From Clostridiales bacterium (GTDB lineage: Bacteria > Bacillota > Clostridia > Christensenellales > Aristaeellaceae), in assembly GCA_019419995.1 (NCBI GenBank), contig JAHZHZ010000012.1:1-64000 (forward strand): a stretch of 64,000 nucleotides of DNA. The letters are read 5' to 3'. A program made the position numbers and the translations under genes. Below the pieces are notes generated by a model that ran no database searches, was not told the origin of the DNA, and worked only from the letters and a program-made list of their open reading frames with translations. Shown one piece after another: positions 19,832 through 28,692 of the stretch (position 1 is the stretch's first letter; each line of letters begins with the position of its first letter).

Positions 19832-22567
19832 ATGGCAAATCAGAAACAAAAAGCTGTTTACGAAGAGCAAAAAGAATCCAATGCAACCCCCCTGAAAATT
19901 CTAGCTGCGGTAGTATGCTTTGGTTTGGCGGTACTATTGGGGTATATTTCCCTGGCCCAGCCCATGGCGGGAACTGCCATGGCCACTATCCGTGGTATTA
20001 TGAGAGGTATGTGTGGAAATCTGACACTCCTTTTTTCTCTAATACTGATATGGATCGGAGTATTGCTGATTTTCTCTGCTCGAGGAAAGCGATCAGGTAT
20101 ATTCCACATTCTGCTCAATAGTCTTCTGTTTCTATGCGTCTTTACTGGGGTACAGCTTTTTTCCGCCCGAGTCATCATGGAACAACAGATGTCCATCACC
20201 AGCTTTGCCAATTTTGTCAATAAATCCTATCTCTACGCCCGAGGAGGTGGAGCCATTGGAGCATTATTGGCCTATCCCCTCTATCTCTATCTGGGTCAGT
20301 GGGGAGGATTAATCGTCGTCATCCTTGTAGCATTGTTGTGCTTGTTGGGCACAGGTCGTGCCCAACAGCTCTATTGCTGGGCATCACGCCAGGCCGATGA
20401 AAGCCAACATCGAATAGAACAGCGTCGTAACCGCCGAAATGTAGAACGTATGTTCGAATATGATGAATACGATTCGCCCTCGCCCCGTAGAGATCATCGT
20501 CCAACTGCTCTTAAACGAGAACCACGCCCCCTGCGTCGAGTAGACTCCAATCCAGATTACGTGGTCATCGGAAAACCGGTGCAGAAGAAAGGATCCAACG
20601 CATCCAAATCTACTGCAATGGAAAAAGATCAGCAATCCATGGATATGGAATCTGAAAGCTTACATTCCCGAAGCACAACGCGAAAACAATCGATGTCTAG
20701 CAACGCTCCTCAGGGAAAAGCTGATAAACAGCTGGATATGGAAATTCCCAAGCCCTTGCGCAAGCTGCGCCAGGAACGTGAAGAAACAGTGGAAGAAAAA
20801 GTAGAAAAGAAAGAAGCGTCAAAACAGAGAAAAAGCACTTTTCCCAGGGACATTCCAGATTTCTTCACAGTAGATTCCTCAACGGAAGAAAAAATTGATT
20901 CGGATCCTAAAGACAAAATAGATTTCGTGAAATGTAACACGCCTACAGCAAAATCCAAGCGGATTATAGAAGGTGTGCGTGCTTTGGATCAGGAAGAGGA
21001 ATTCTATAGCCAAGATACAGAAGATGACACTGAAGCTCCCTTCGACATTCCTCATCTGGCGGAAAAGAAAGCCACAAAGAAATGGACTATTCAGCCTGAC
21101 CAGCCTCTGGAGCAGGAGGAAAACTACAACTATCCGCCCATTGATCTATTGGAGATCAGCGAACAGACTAAAAGTACAAACGCCCACAAGGAATCCGACC
21201 GACTAAAGGCGGACAAGTTGATCCAAACGTTGGAAAGCTTTGGAATTGAAACTCGACTAATTGGCATTGCCCACGGTCCGGCAGTCACTCGCTTTGAACT
21301 TCAACCTGCCCCAGGTGTAAAAGTTAGCCGTATCACCGCCCTGGCAGATGACATTGCCCTAGGTCTGGCGGCACTTTCGGTGCGCATCGAAGCGCCCATT
21401 CCGGGAAAAGCGGCAGTAGGAGTAGAAATTCCCAACGATAAGGTGGAAATGGTGCGGTTGAGAGACGTGTTGGAATCTCCGGAAGCGCGGCGACATCCCT
21501 CAAAAATTGCCGTTGGACTGGGCAAGGACAATTCTGGCCGTTACATTGTAGGAGACATTGCCAAGATGCCCCACGTACTCATCGCAGGTCAGACGGGTTC
21601 GGGCAAATCCGTGTGCATCAACTCCATCATCACGTCCATCCTCTATCGGGCCACTCCTGAAGAGGTTAGAATGATATTAATTGACCCCAAAGTGGTGGAA
21701 CTTTCCATTTACAACGATATTCCACATCTGATTGCCCCTGTGGTTACCGATCCCAAGAAGGCATCCTCTGCATTGGAATGGGCAGTGGCAGAGATGGGTA
21801 CCCGTTACAAGCGTTTTGCAGAGCGGGGTGTTCGGGATATCAAGGGGTACAACAAAGCATTGGAAGTTGGAGAAAAGATGATGCCTCAGATGGTTATCAT
21901 CATCGATGAGTTGGCAGACCTGATGATGGTAGCTCCAGGAGAGGTGGAAGACAGCATATGCCGTCTGGCACAGCTGGCCCGTGCAGCAGGAATGCACTTG
22001 GTAATCGCTACTCAGCGCCCCTCGGTAAACGTCATTACCGGTGTGATTAAGGCCAACATTCCTACACGTATAGCTTTCTCTGTAGCTTCTCAGGTAGATA
22101 GCCGCACCATGATCGATCACGGTGGAGCGGAAAAACTGCTGGGCAACGGCGATATGCTGTTCGTACCTTCAGGCATCAATAAGCCCATTCGCGTTCAAGG
22201 TGCCTGGGTCTCTGACGATGAAGTGCATGCTGTCGTTTCCTACATTAAGGAACGTACGGAAACCACTTACGATGAGGACGTAGTGGAAAAAATTGAAAAT
22301 TCCGTGCGCAGCGACGCAGAGCGAGAGGAAGTAGCCGATGAATATGATCCCAAACTGGAAGAAGCGGTAGAAATTGTCGTGGAAGCCGGTCAAGCTTCCG
22401 TATCCATGCTTCAACGGCGCATGCGCGTAGGTTATGCCCGAGCAGGTCGATTGATCGACGAAATGGAGCGCCGGGGAATCGTATCTGAGGCAGACGGTGC
22501 CAAGCCCCGCACCGTGCTAATCAGTCGGGAACAATTCCAGAATATGTTCAGCGATAATGTAGACTAA
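19832..22567 (+). CDS. ftsK: DNA translocase FtsK/SpoIIIE
   Basis: ATP-driven pump that moves chromosome ends at division (or into the forespore), 911 residues. Domains: four transmembrane helices within about residues 20-190; a long charged linker rich in Lys, Glu, Arg and Ser to about 490; the alpha/beta motor with Walker A GQTGSGKS near 585 and Walker B VIIIDELADLM; and the C-terminal gamma winged-helix domain (SVSMLQRRMRVGYARAGRL) that reads polar DNA sequences. The ATG at 19832 follows CTGGAGG; an in-frame upstream extension lacks a ribosome binding site. FtsK and SpoIIIE cannot be told apart by sequence. Confidence 0.95.
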   Translation: MANQKQKAVYEEQKESNATPLKILAAVVCFGLAVLLGYISLAQPMAGTAMATIRGIMRGMCGNLTLLFSLILIWIGVLLIFSARGKRSGIFHILLNSLLFLCVFTGVQLFSARVIMEQQMSITSFANFVNKSYLYARGGGAIGALLAYPLYLYLGQWGGLIVVILVALLCLLGTGRAQQLYCWASRQADESQHRIEQRRNRRNVERMFEYDEYDSPSPRRDHRPTALKREPRPLRRVDSNPDYVVIGKPVQKKGSNASKSTAMEKDQQSMDMESESLHSRSTTRKQSMSSNAPQGKADKQLDMEIPKPLRKLRQEREETVEEKVEKKEASKQRKSTFPRDIPDFFTVDSSTEEKIDSDPKDKIDFVKCNTPTAKSKRIIEGVRALDQEEEFYSQDTEDDTEAPFDIPHLAEKKATKKWTIQPDQPLEQEENYNYPPIDLLEISEQTKSTNAHKESDRLKADKLIQTLESFGIETRLIGIAHGPAVTRFELQPAPGVKVSRITALADDIALGLAALSVRIEAPIPGKAAVGVEIPNDKVEMVRLRDVLESPEARRHPSKIAVGLGKDNSGRYIVGDIAKMPHVLIAGQTGSGKSVCINSIITSILYRATPEEVRMILIDPKVVELSIYNDIPHLIAPVVTDPKKASSALEWAVAEMGTRYKRFAERGVRDIKGYNKALEVGEKMMPQMVIIIDELADLMMVAPGEVEDSICRLAQLARAAGMHLVIATQRPSVNVITGVIKANIPTRIAFSVASQVDSRTMIDHGGAEKLLGNGDMLFVPSGINKPIRVQGAWVSDDEVHAVVSYIKERTETTYDEDVVEKIENSVRSDAEREEVADEYDPKLEEAVEIVVEAGQASVSMLQRRMRVGYARAGRLIDEMERRGIVSEADGAKPRTVLISREQFQNMFSDNVD

Positions 22568-22642
22568 GCGGAGGGTGGCAGAAGATATATCTGCCGCCCA
22601 ACCTTTTATAAAATAATTTAAATTACTTCGGAGGATTTAATT

Positions 22643-23134
22643 ATGGAAGAAAAACTAAATTTTAGATTTGCCACCCGAAAAGATGTACCTCTTATTCTTA
22701 AATTTATCCAAAATCTGGCTGACTATGAAAAACTGCGCCACGAAGTGATAGCTAATGAAGAGCTATTGGAAGAATGGATTTTCGACAAGAACAAAGCGGA
22801 AGTACTTTTTGCCACAATAAATGGGCAAGAGGTTGGCTTTGCTCTGTTTTTTCACAATTTTTCCACGTTTTTGGGCAGAGCTGGACTCTATCTGGAGGAT
22901 CTATTTGTTGGGGATCAATATCGAGGTAGAGGCATTGGTACTGCACTGTTAAAAAAGCTGGCTTCCATTGCTCTGGAGCGGGGCTGTGGACGCTTGGAAT
23001 GGTGGTGCCTGGACTGGAACCAACCCAGCATTGATTTTTATCGTTCCCTAGGGGCGGAAGCAATGTCGGATTGGACAGTGTACCGCTTATCAGGGGATAT
23101 TCTAACTCGCCTTGGTGAAGAAGCATTAAACTAA
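22643..23134 (+). CDS. GNAT family N-acetyltransferase
   Basis: Acetyl-CoA-dependent acyltransferase of 163 residues. The acetyl-CoA pyrophosphate-binding motif is DQYRGRGIGTALLKKL, preceded by the beta-strand LYLEDLFVGD. The ending WWCLDWNQPSIDFYRSLGAEAMSDW is typical of the diamine/spermidine acetyltransferase-like branch (similar to SSAT and thialysine acetyltransferases). The substrate is therefore plausibly a polyamine or lysine analogue, but this is inference. GGAGG precedes the ATG. Lies 75 bases downstream of ftsK. Confidence 0.87.
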   Translation: MEEKLNFRFATRKDVPLILKFIQNLADYEKLRHEVIANEELLEEWIFDKNKAEVLFATINGQEVGFALFFHNFSTFLGRAGLYLEDLFVGDQYRGRGIGTALLKKLASIALERGCGRLEWWCLDWNQPSIDFYRSLGAEAMSDWTVYRLSGDILTRLGEEALN

Positions 23135-23193
23135 TAAAATTTTGCGTCTAAAAAGACTCCGATAAAAAATACCTCCTATTTTGGAAAAAAGTA

Positions 23194-23202
23194 TGCTATA
23201 AT
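23194..23202 (+). promoter_or_regulatory. extended -10 promoter of the rimO-pgsA operon
   Basis: TGCTATAAT, an extended -10 element with no good -35. The predicted transcription start near 23209 rules out a far-upstream rimO start codon. Confidence 0.6.
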
Positions 23203-23299
23203 TAGAATGGAAAAAGGTAGTCTTTTCACAGGTTCTCCCCATCATGCAATATCCGGTTTACATGCAGAGGATACAATGGGAAGCGTGAGGAATGCAGAA

Positions 23300-24631
23300 A
23301 TGAATGTAAACAAATATCCCACCGTGGGAATGGTTTCCTTGGGTTGCGCCAAGAATCTAGTAGATTCAGAAAATATACTGGGAATGCTTCGGGATAGGGG
23401 CTATAACATCGTCGCTGATCCTTCGGAAGCAGAAATCATTTTTGTCAATACCTGTGGTTTTATTGAACCTGCCAAGGAAGAATCCATAGAAACCATATTG
23501 GAAATGGCTCGCTACAAGCAGGAAGGTCGGCTGCGTAAACTGTTTGTCACCGGTTGCCTGGCTCAACGATATGCGGATGCCCTGGCTGCAGAGCTTCCAG
23601 AGGTAGACGGCTTCATGGGCGTAGCAGATTATGAAAGACTTTATGAAATGATGGATGCGGCAGAAGCGGGAGAGCGGCCGATCTACATGCGGGATGGAAA
23701 GCGCTTTTTTAAATGTGGGCGGATGCTCAGTTCCAATTCCTTTTCTGCATATGTGAAGATCTCAGATGGATGCGATAATCGTTGTTCCTACTGCGCGATT
23801 CCTTTAATTCGTGGCAGGTATGCTTCTCGCCCCTTTGAGGACATTGTGGATGAATGTACCCGGCTGGCGGAAGAAGGTGTAACAGAAATTACCCTCATCG
23901 CCCAAGACACCAGCCGCTACGGTTGCGATATGGGAGATGGCCACTATCAACTTCCAGAGCTTTTGCGGGCAGTGAGTGAAATTGACAAAATTCACTGGGT
24001 ACGCGTACTCTATTGCTATCCAGACAGCACCGAGGATCGACTTCTGGATGAAATTGCGGGCAATCCCAAAGTAGCGCCTTATTTGGACCTTCCCCTGCAA
24101 CACATCAACGATGAGCTATTACGCCGGATGAATCGTCGAGGCAATTCCCAGTGGATTAAGAGCCGTATTGCCGAATGCAAAAAGAGGGGAATTACTCTGC
24201 GCACCACTATGATTGTAGGTTTTCCGGGAGAAACGCAGCAACAGTTTGAAGAACTGTTGTCCTTTGTACGCGAAGCCCGGTTTGACCGGCTGGGAGCATT
24301 TACTTATTCTGCGGAGGAGGGTACACCCGCCGCAGAAATGGATGCACAAATTGATGAGGCAACAAAAAACCAGCGGCTTGACCAGCTGATGATGCTTCAA
24401 CAGGGTGTTTCTCTGGAATTAATGGAAGCTCGCATCGGAAGCGTATGCGAGGTACTGGTGGAAGGCCAAGATGAAGAGGGTTGGTACGGTCGTTCCATAC
24501 TGGAAGCCCCTGAATCTGATGGCTGTATTCACATTCAAGCTCAGAGAAAACTAATTCCCGGCGAATATATTCAACTGCGCGTCACCGGCGCCAATGCTTA
24601 TGATCTGATTGGGGAGGTAATTGAAGAATGA
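23300..24631 (+). CDS. rimO: ribosomal protein uS12 methylthiotransferase RimO
   Basis: Radical SAM enzyme that adds a methylthio group to an aspartate of ribosomal protein S12; 443 residues. The N-terminal Fe-S cysteines are in SLGCAKNLVDSE, NTCGFIEPAKEES and VTGCLAQRY. The radical SAM motif is DGCDNRCSYCAIPLIRGRY and a C-terminal TRAM domain follows (about 380-443). The residues after SLGCAKN favour RimO over MiaB. The ATG at 23300 has GTGAGG nine bases upstream; an ATG at 23276 is a second candidate. The stop overlaps pgsA by 4 bases. Confidence 0.94.
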   Translation: MNVNKYPTVGMVSLGCAKNLVDSENILGMLRDRGYNIVADPSEAEIIFVNTCGFIEPAKEESIETILEMARYKQEGRLRKLFVTGCLAQRYADALAAELPEVDGFMGVADYERLYEMMDAAEAGERPIYMRDGKRFFKCGRMLSSNSFSAYVKISDGCDNRCSYCAIPLIRGRYASRPFEDIVDECTRLAEEGVTEITLIAQDTSRYGCDMGDGHYQLPELLRAVSEIDKIHWVRVLYCYPDSTEDRLLDEIAGNPKVAPYLDLPLQHINDELLRRMNRRGNSQWIKSRIAECKKRGITLRTTMIVGFPGETQQQFEELLSFVREARFDRLGAFTYSAEEGTPAAEMDAQIDEATKNQRLDQLMMLQQGVSLELMEARIGSVCEVLVEGQDEEGWYGRSILEAPESDGCIHIQAQRKLIPGEYIQLRVTGANAYDLIGEVIEE

Positions 24632-25182
24632 ATCTTCCAAATAAACTAACCATGCTGCGCGTTCTAATGATTCCCATATTTGTGATCTTTGCGCTGATTC
24701 CCTCTCAATGGGCTCAGTATTTGGCATTGTTGATCTATATTTTGGCCTGTTTTACGGATACCCTGGATGGACGCATCGCACGCCAACGTCACCTGGTAAC
24801 TAACTTTGGAAAATTTGCCGACCCCATCGCAGATAAGCTTTTGGTAATGTCTGCTCTGGTGATTCTGGTATCTACTAACCGTATGCCTGCCTGGGTATGT
24901 ATTGTCATGCTGGCCCGAGAATTTATCATCTCAGGCTTTCGCTTGGTGGCAGCAGGTAGCGGCAAGGTAATTGCCGCAGGCAACTTGGGTAAGCTTAAAA
25001 CCGTATTTCAAATGACTTCTACTGTAGCTCTTTTTCTGCTGGTTCCCGTAGCGGGCCGTGGGTTGCTTGGGCACTTTGGCATGGTACTGGCCAACGTGTT
25101 AATGTATATCGCTGTATTTCTTACCATCATCAGTGGAGCAGAATACATTATTCACAACTTCGACTGCATCGATGACATGTAA
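24628..25182 (+). CDS. pgsA: CDP-diacylglycerol-glycerol-3-phosphate 3-phosphatidyltransferase
   Basis: Membrane enzyme making phosphatidylglycerol phosphate, 184 residues. It contains the CDP-alcohol phosphotransferase motif D-x2-D-G-x2-A-R-x8-G-x3-D-x3-D as DTLDGRIARQRH ... GKFADPIADK. About five hydrophobic helices surround it. The ATG overlaps the rimO stop (ATGA), indicating coupled translation; rimO-pgsA adjacency is common in Bacillota. A strong terminator follows at 25276. Confidence 0.94.
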   Translation: MNLPNKLTMLRVLMIPIFVIFALIPSQWAQYLALLIYILACFTDTLDGRIARQRHLVTNFGKFADPIADKLLVMSALVILVSTNRMPAWVCIVMLAREFIISGFRLVAAGSGKVIAAGNLGKLKTVFQMTSTVALFLLVPVAGRGLLGHFGMVLANVLMYIAVFLTIISGAEYIIHNFDCIDDM

Positions 25183-25275
25183 GCTTACAGTATCCTCCAA
25201 ATGATGGATATACAAAAAATATTCTGATTCGATTATATAAACTTCAATGATTTTATAATCGGGTAAATCACCGAA

Positions 25276-25307
25276 AAAGCCTGCACTCATATTTCAGTGC
25301 AGGCTTT
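25276..25307. terminator. bidirectional terminator after pgsA and the deacetylase gene
   Basis: AAAGCCTGCACT pairs with AGTGCAGGCTTT across an 8-base loop; GTTTT follows on plus and TTTTT on minus. It lies between convergent genes. Confidence 0.9.
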
Positions 25308-25331
25308 GTTTTACAATAAATATTTTATTTC

Positions 25332-26624
25332 TCAGTCAGCGGCTGGCGCATCCTGGGCAAAGAGTTTTTCCTGAGTGGCCACATCCGCATTTCCCGTGGC
25401 GATAATACCTACCTTGGCCTGAAATACGCTCACTGCGCTGCTAGTATCGCCTCCATAAATTCCATCTGCCTTCATCTCTTCACTATTTAGATAACCCAAT
25501 TCCATCAATCGAGCCTGAAGAGCAAATACAGCATTGGTACGGTCGTTGAGCTTAAGATTGTAATAAGTGGGAACATAATCATCCATAGTCGGCAAGGTTT
25601 GCTGATCCAATGTAAGGTCATTACTGATCTCATTTTCTTCCAACCCAAAAAGGCGGTTCATAGTTACCAATTTATAGCCCTTTCGGCTGGCTTCAGAAAT
25701 AAACCCTTCAAACAGCGCCATGGATTCCTCACTCATATCAAACTGATAGATGTTCCCATTTTCCAGCGTATCTACCAACGAAGCCAGATCGTGATCTTTA
25801 TAGCTGTGAGTATAGCTGGCAATGCCAATATAACCTAACTTACGGATGAAAAAATGGGTGCGCTGATCCCCAGCGCTGGCCTTGTTGTAAGGCCGGTAAA
25901 AATGTTGCTGATAATCCGCACCCACAGTATAACTGGCAGCTACACTCTGACGCCATAACTGCAAAGCCAATTCTGCGCTGGAAAGCTTATATTCTGCCTT
26001 GTGGGCATAGCCGTGATTTTCCAATTCGTATCCTAAGGTGCGTACACAAATTTTGAAGCCTTCAGTCATACCCTCTGCCATCAATGTCTCTCCTGTGGGA
26101 AAGAGGGTCAGTTGCGCGTTATAACGCCGGGCAATAGATAAAATCTGTGTCATCACCTGTACATCATTGCAATCGTCCACGGTAATGGCAATCATCATCT
26201 CATCATCCGGAGTGCGCAACGCCTTATCAAAGATCGGCAGAAAATAATCCCCAGGTACGGGCGTAGGAATCAGTCGAGAAGCCAACTCCTCCCCACTTTC
26301 CCCTTCCTCCGGAGACTGAGATGCCTCAGGAGACGGACTGGGCTGAAGCGTCGCAGTAGGCGACTGAGAAGGTCGAGCAGTGGGAGCAATACTGGGACTT
26401 GCCCCCAAAATCAATGGTTCGGGGGTGGCTTCGCTCTGCTGGCTAAATTCTAACTGACCTGTATATTCATAGGGCAATTGTGCTTCATCCGGCTTCTTCA
26501 GTGGATCGCTACGCAAAAGAATAATTACCAATATTGCCGCCACCAAAGTCAACATTGCAATCAAAACAGGCAGTATTTGAAATTTTTTCTCTCTTCGGCG
26601 GGCCCGCTTTTCACGACTGGGCAT
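25332..26624 (-). CDS. membrane-anchored polysaccharide deacetylase with peptidoglycan-binding domain
   Basis: A 430-residue protein. A basic N-terminus and one transmembrane helix (ILPVLIAMLTLVAAILVIILL) are followed by a Ser/Pro/Glu-rich linker (about 75-125). A NodB-type deacetylase domain comes next (about 140-330), then a C-terminal PG_binding_1 domain (from RTNAVFALQARLMELGYL). Catalytic motifs: TVDDCND in place of the usual TFDDG, the zinc pair in NHGYAH and RPYNKASAG. It likely deacetylates peptidoglycan or another wall glycan outside the cell. The ATG at 26624 has GAGGAG ten bases upstream. It has its own promoter and a structured leader. Confidence 0.86.
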   Translation of the reverse strand: MPSREKRARRREKKFQILPVLIAMLTLVAAILVIILLRSDPLKKPDEAQLPYEYTGQLEFSQQSEATPEPLILGASPSIAPTARPSQSPTATLQPSPSPEASQSPEEGESGEELASRLIPTPVPGDYFLPIFDKALRTPDDEMMIAITVDDCNDVQVMTQILSIARRYNAQLTLFPTGETLMAEGMTEGFKICVRTLGYELENHGYAHKAEYKLSSAELALQLWRQSVAASYTVGADYQQHFYRPYNKASAGDQRTHFFIRKLGYIGIASYTHSYKDHDLASLVDTLENGNIYQFDMSEESMALFEGFISEASRKGYKLVTMNRLFGLEENEISNDLTLDQQTLPTMDDYVPTYYNLKLNDRTNAVFALQARLMELGYLNSEEMKADGIYGGDTSSAVSVFQAKVGIIATGNADVATQEKLFAQDAPAAD

Positions 26625-26663
26625 GTATCTTGTACTCCTCACATGGGAAATTTCTGTATAAAT

Positions 26664-26727
26664 TCAGGGGCGCAGAAAGGAAGCATATGTGATAATTCTC
26701 ACTCCTTCCTTTCAACAAAACCCCTGA
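26664..26727 (-). ncRNA. nested hairpin in the 5' leader of the deacetylase gene (candidate)
   Basis: Three nested perfect stems: TCAGGGG (26664-26670) with CCCCTGA (26721-26727), GAAAGGAAG (26675-26683) with CTTCCTTTC (26705-26713), and GTGA (26689-26692) with TCAC (26699-26702). The predicted transcription start (near 26725) coincides with the outer arm, so the mRNA would begin inside this stem-loop. There is no T run. It could stabilise the 5' end or regulate translation. Confidence 0.45.
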
Positions 26728-26731
26728 TATT

Positions 26732-26760
26732 AGTATAACAGAAGGAAGTCCACCTTTCAA
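26732..26760 (-). promoter_or_regulatory. promoter of the polysaccharide deacetylase gene
   Basis: Minus strand TTGAAA (26760-26755), 17-base spacer, TATACT (26737-26732). Confidence 0.7.
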
Positions 26761-26793
26761 GCACAACAATGGCGCATTCCTGTGACAAAGCGC

Positions 26794-27840
26794 TCATAGT
26801 GCCAATAAGTGCTTCGGCTCCTTCACCAATACTCGTGCATTGTAGTAAAACGGGCCATGTTCCACCGCCCGGAATATACCAGACATCACATCGGCAAAAT
26901 TATCAAAGGTAGGCGATGGCAGCAAATAGGCAGCGCCAAGCACTCTCAGAGCTGCATACATCAGACACAATCCATAGCACACATCTTCTTTTTTGAGGCG
27001 TACATCCACCCAAGGCATGTTTTCATAGAAGAAATGATTGGCCAGGATATTTTCCAACCATTGCTCCCAATGAGGAAACACACTTCGCATTTTTTTCAAA
27101 TCCAAATAACAGCGTTCTAGATCAGATGAATCTCCAAGTCCATAGCGATCAAGCGCAGCTTTACCAAACCGTTGTAGGCTGGAGGATCCCTTGATTTCCA
27201 CCCTTAACGCTTCCATCAACTGCCTCAATCCACTCAAGGCATCTTCCGAATAAAAATCCTGTCCAGACAGCACACGGCAGATTTCCCGCATACTTTCCCG
27301 CAAGGATAGATCCTCTCTCTGCAATAGACAAATGCAATTTTCATCCACCTTTGCTTCATCCAAGGAAATTTGTTGGGCAAATTCTGGTCGCGCATCCAAA
27401 GACGCCTGGAAAAACTTTAATGGCTGACTACTCATCAAAGTTTCAATCACAGCCTCGCAGCTGTTGGAGCAGCATGCCCTGCGTTCCTCTCCTACAGCTC
27501 TCAAACTTCTAGGGTATACCCGACAGATCTCTGGAAGCGCCTTTTCTCCCAAATCCCGATGAACCATGCATAGACCATTCTCATCATGCAGTGGACACCT
27601 ACCCAAATAGTTGGGCGAAATCAGGCGATATCTTTCCGGAGATGGCTGCTCTGGAATGCGAAAAGCACACTCCAATTTGTGATGTAATTCAGGCGAGCAA
27701 TCCATACCTATGATAGAGAAATAATCCTTCATGCTCACGGCAATTGGCCAGCCTTCGCAACAACTATTGCGACACGCTCCCTCTTTGCAACGAAAATGTT
27801 CATAGTAATCCGCTTCAATCCATTGTTCTTCCTCTTTCAT
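26794..27840 (-). CDS. FliB-like/YkgJ-type cysteine-cluster protein (putative lysine N-methylase)
   Basis: A 348-residue cytoplasmic protein with a cysteine-rich N-terminus: HFRCKEGACRNSCCEGW, LGRCPLHDENGLCMVH, PEICRVYPR and RACCSNSCEAV. This fits the zinc/iron-chelating YkgJ/FliB family; FliB methylates flagellin lysines in Salmonella and homologues are often called flagellin lysine-N-methylase. No flagellar gene is in the window, so the substrate is open. The C-terminal 200 residues are helical with no motif I recognise. It lies upstream of the deacetylase gene but that gene has its own promoter. Confidence 0.78.
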   Translation of the reverse strand: MKEEEQWIEADYYEHFRCKEGACRNSCCEGWPIAVSMKDYFSIIGMDCSPELHHKLECAFRIPEQPSPERYRLISPNYLGRCPLHDENGLCMVHRDLGEKALPEICRVYPRSLRAVGEERRACCSNSCEAVIETLMSSQPLKFFQASLDARPEFAQQISLDEAKVDENCICLLQREDLSLRESMREICRVLSGQDFYSEDALSGLRQLMEALRVEIKGSSSLQRFGKAALDRYGLGDSSDLERCYLDLKKMRSVFPHWEQWLENILANHFFYENMPWVDVRLKKEDVCYGLCLMYAALRVLGAAYLLPSPTFDNFADVMSGIFRAVEHGPFYYNARVLVKEPKHLLAL

Positions 27841-28025
27841 CGCATCAACCCCTTTCTTATTTTAGAACGCAAGGATTATACACCCTATATTTGTGAAAAA
27901 AACATTCAATATCAAGAATTTTCTGAAAAAATTGATTTTTATTAGGCATTTAAACCTTTGGCAGGTGTTTCATTTTTCACTGTCGAATTGATATATTTAT
28001 AAAAAGAAAAGGAGAAAATCGTTTC

Positions 28026-28532
28026 ATGAAGAAATTATTTGCCCTGCTGCTCACGCTGACACTTCTATTCACCGCTGCCTGCGCGGAAGTGGGACTTATG
28101 AATTTCAGCACCCAAGATATGGATGGGAATCCCGTCACACAAGACATCTTTTCCGATTATGATCTGACCATGATCAATGTATGGGCCACTTGGTGCGGCT
28201 ACTGCATAGAAGAAATGCCCGAATTGGCCAAACTAAAGGATATGTTGCCAGAAAACGTGAATCTAATTACCATCTGTGATGACGCAGACGTAGAAACAGA
28301 TCTGGCTAAACAAATTCTTGAAGCTTCCGGCGCAAATTTCCAGACATTAATGGTCAGTGAAGATATGCGCAATGACTTTATGAGCCAAATTTACGCTTTC
28401 CCCACTACTTATTTCGTAGATAGCGAAGGCGTAGCGTTGATCGCGCCCATTGAAGGTGTACCCAGTCTGGAAGATACAGCCGGTGCCTATTATCAGATTA
28501 TTGAACAGATTCTCATGTTAATGGAGGGCTGA
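28026..28532 (+). CDS. exported thioredoxin-like protein (TlpA/ResA type)
   Basis: A 168-residue protein with an N-terminal signal sequence (MKKLFALLLTLTLLFTAACAE). The cysteine could serve as a lipobox, although Thr at -3 is unusual. The thioredoxin fold carries the active site WATWCGYCIEEMPEL and a cis-proline region AFPTTYFVD. It would act as an extracytoplasmic thiol-disulfide reductase. AAAGGAG precedes the ATG. First of three tightly packed genes with the CXXC mini-protein and the ferredoxin membrane protein; together they look like an electron-transfer route across the membrane. Confidence 0.88.
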   Translation: MKKLFALLLTLTLLFTAACAEVGLMNFSTQDMDGNPVTQDIFSDYDLTMINVWATWCGYCIEEMPELAKLKDMLPENVNLITICDDADVETDLAKQILEASGANFQTLMVSEDMRNDFMSQIYAFPTTYFVDSEGVALIAPIEGVPSLEDTAGAYYQIIEQILMLMEG

Positions 28533-28533
28533 T

Positions 28534-28692
28534 ATGAGTCATAAACACGCCCTTAAAATCAATATCGCACGGGGGGCAGCCATCGCTGCCGCCCTCATTT
28601 GTATTGGAATAGGGATTGCCCGGGGAGAGCCTGCCGTTGTACTGCGAAAGGCCATCCGCATCTGTCTGGAATGTATAGGAGTGGTAGGATGA
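28534..28692 (+). CDS. CD1871A-type CXXC motif mini membrane protein
   Basis: A 52-residue gene easily missed because of its size. It starts one base after the thioredoxin gene stop and overlaps the next gene by 4 bases (ATGA). One hydrophobic helix (AAIAAALICIGIGIA) is followed by VLRKAIRICLECIGVVG, with a C-terminal CLEC (CXXC) pair. This matches my knowledge of the CD1871A family of CXXC mini-proteins, found beside thioredoxin-like and 4Fe-4S membrane proteins in Clostridia. Function is not established; electron relay between partners is inference. Confidence 0.78.
   Translation: MSHKHALKINIARGAAIAAALICIGIGIARGEPAVVLRKAIRICLECIGVVG

Noticed and set aside
22568..22642. Possible terminator or RNA after ftsK
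   Set aside because: Only a weak hairpin (GGCAG...CTGCC) without a proper T run; not enough to call.
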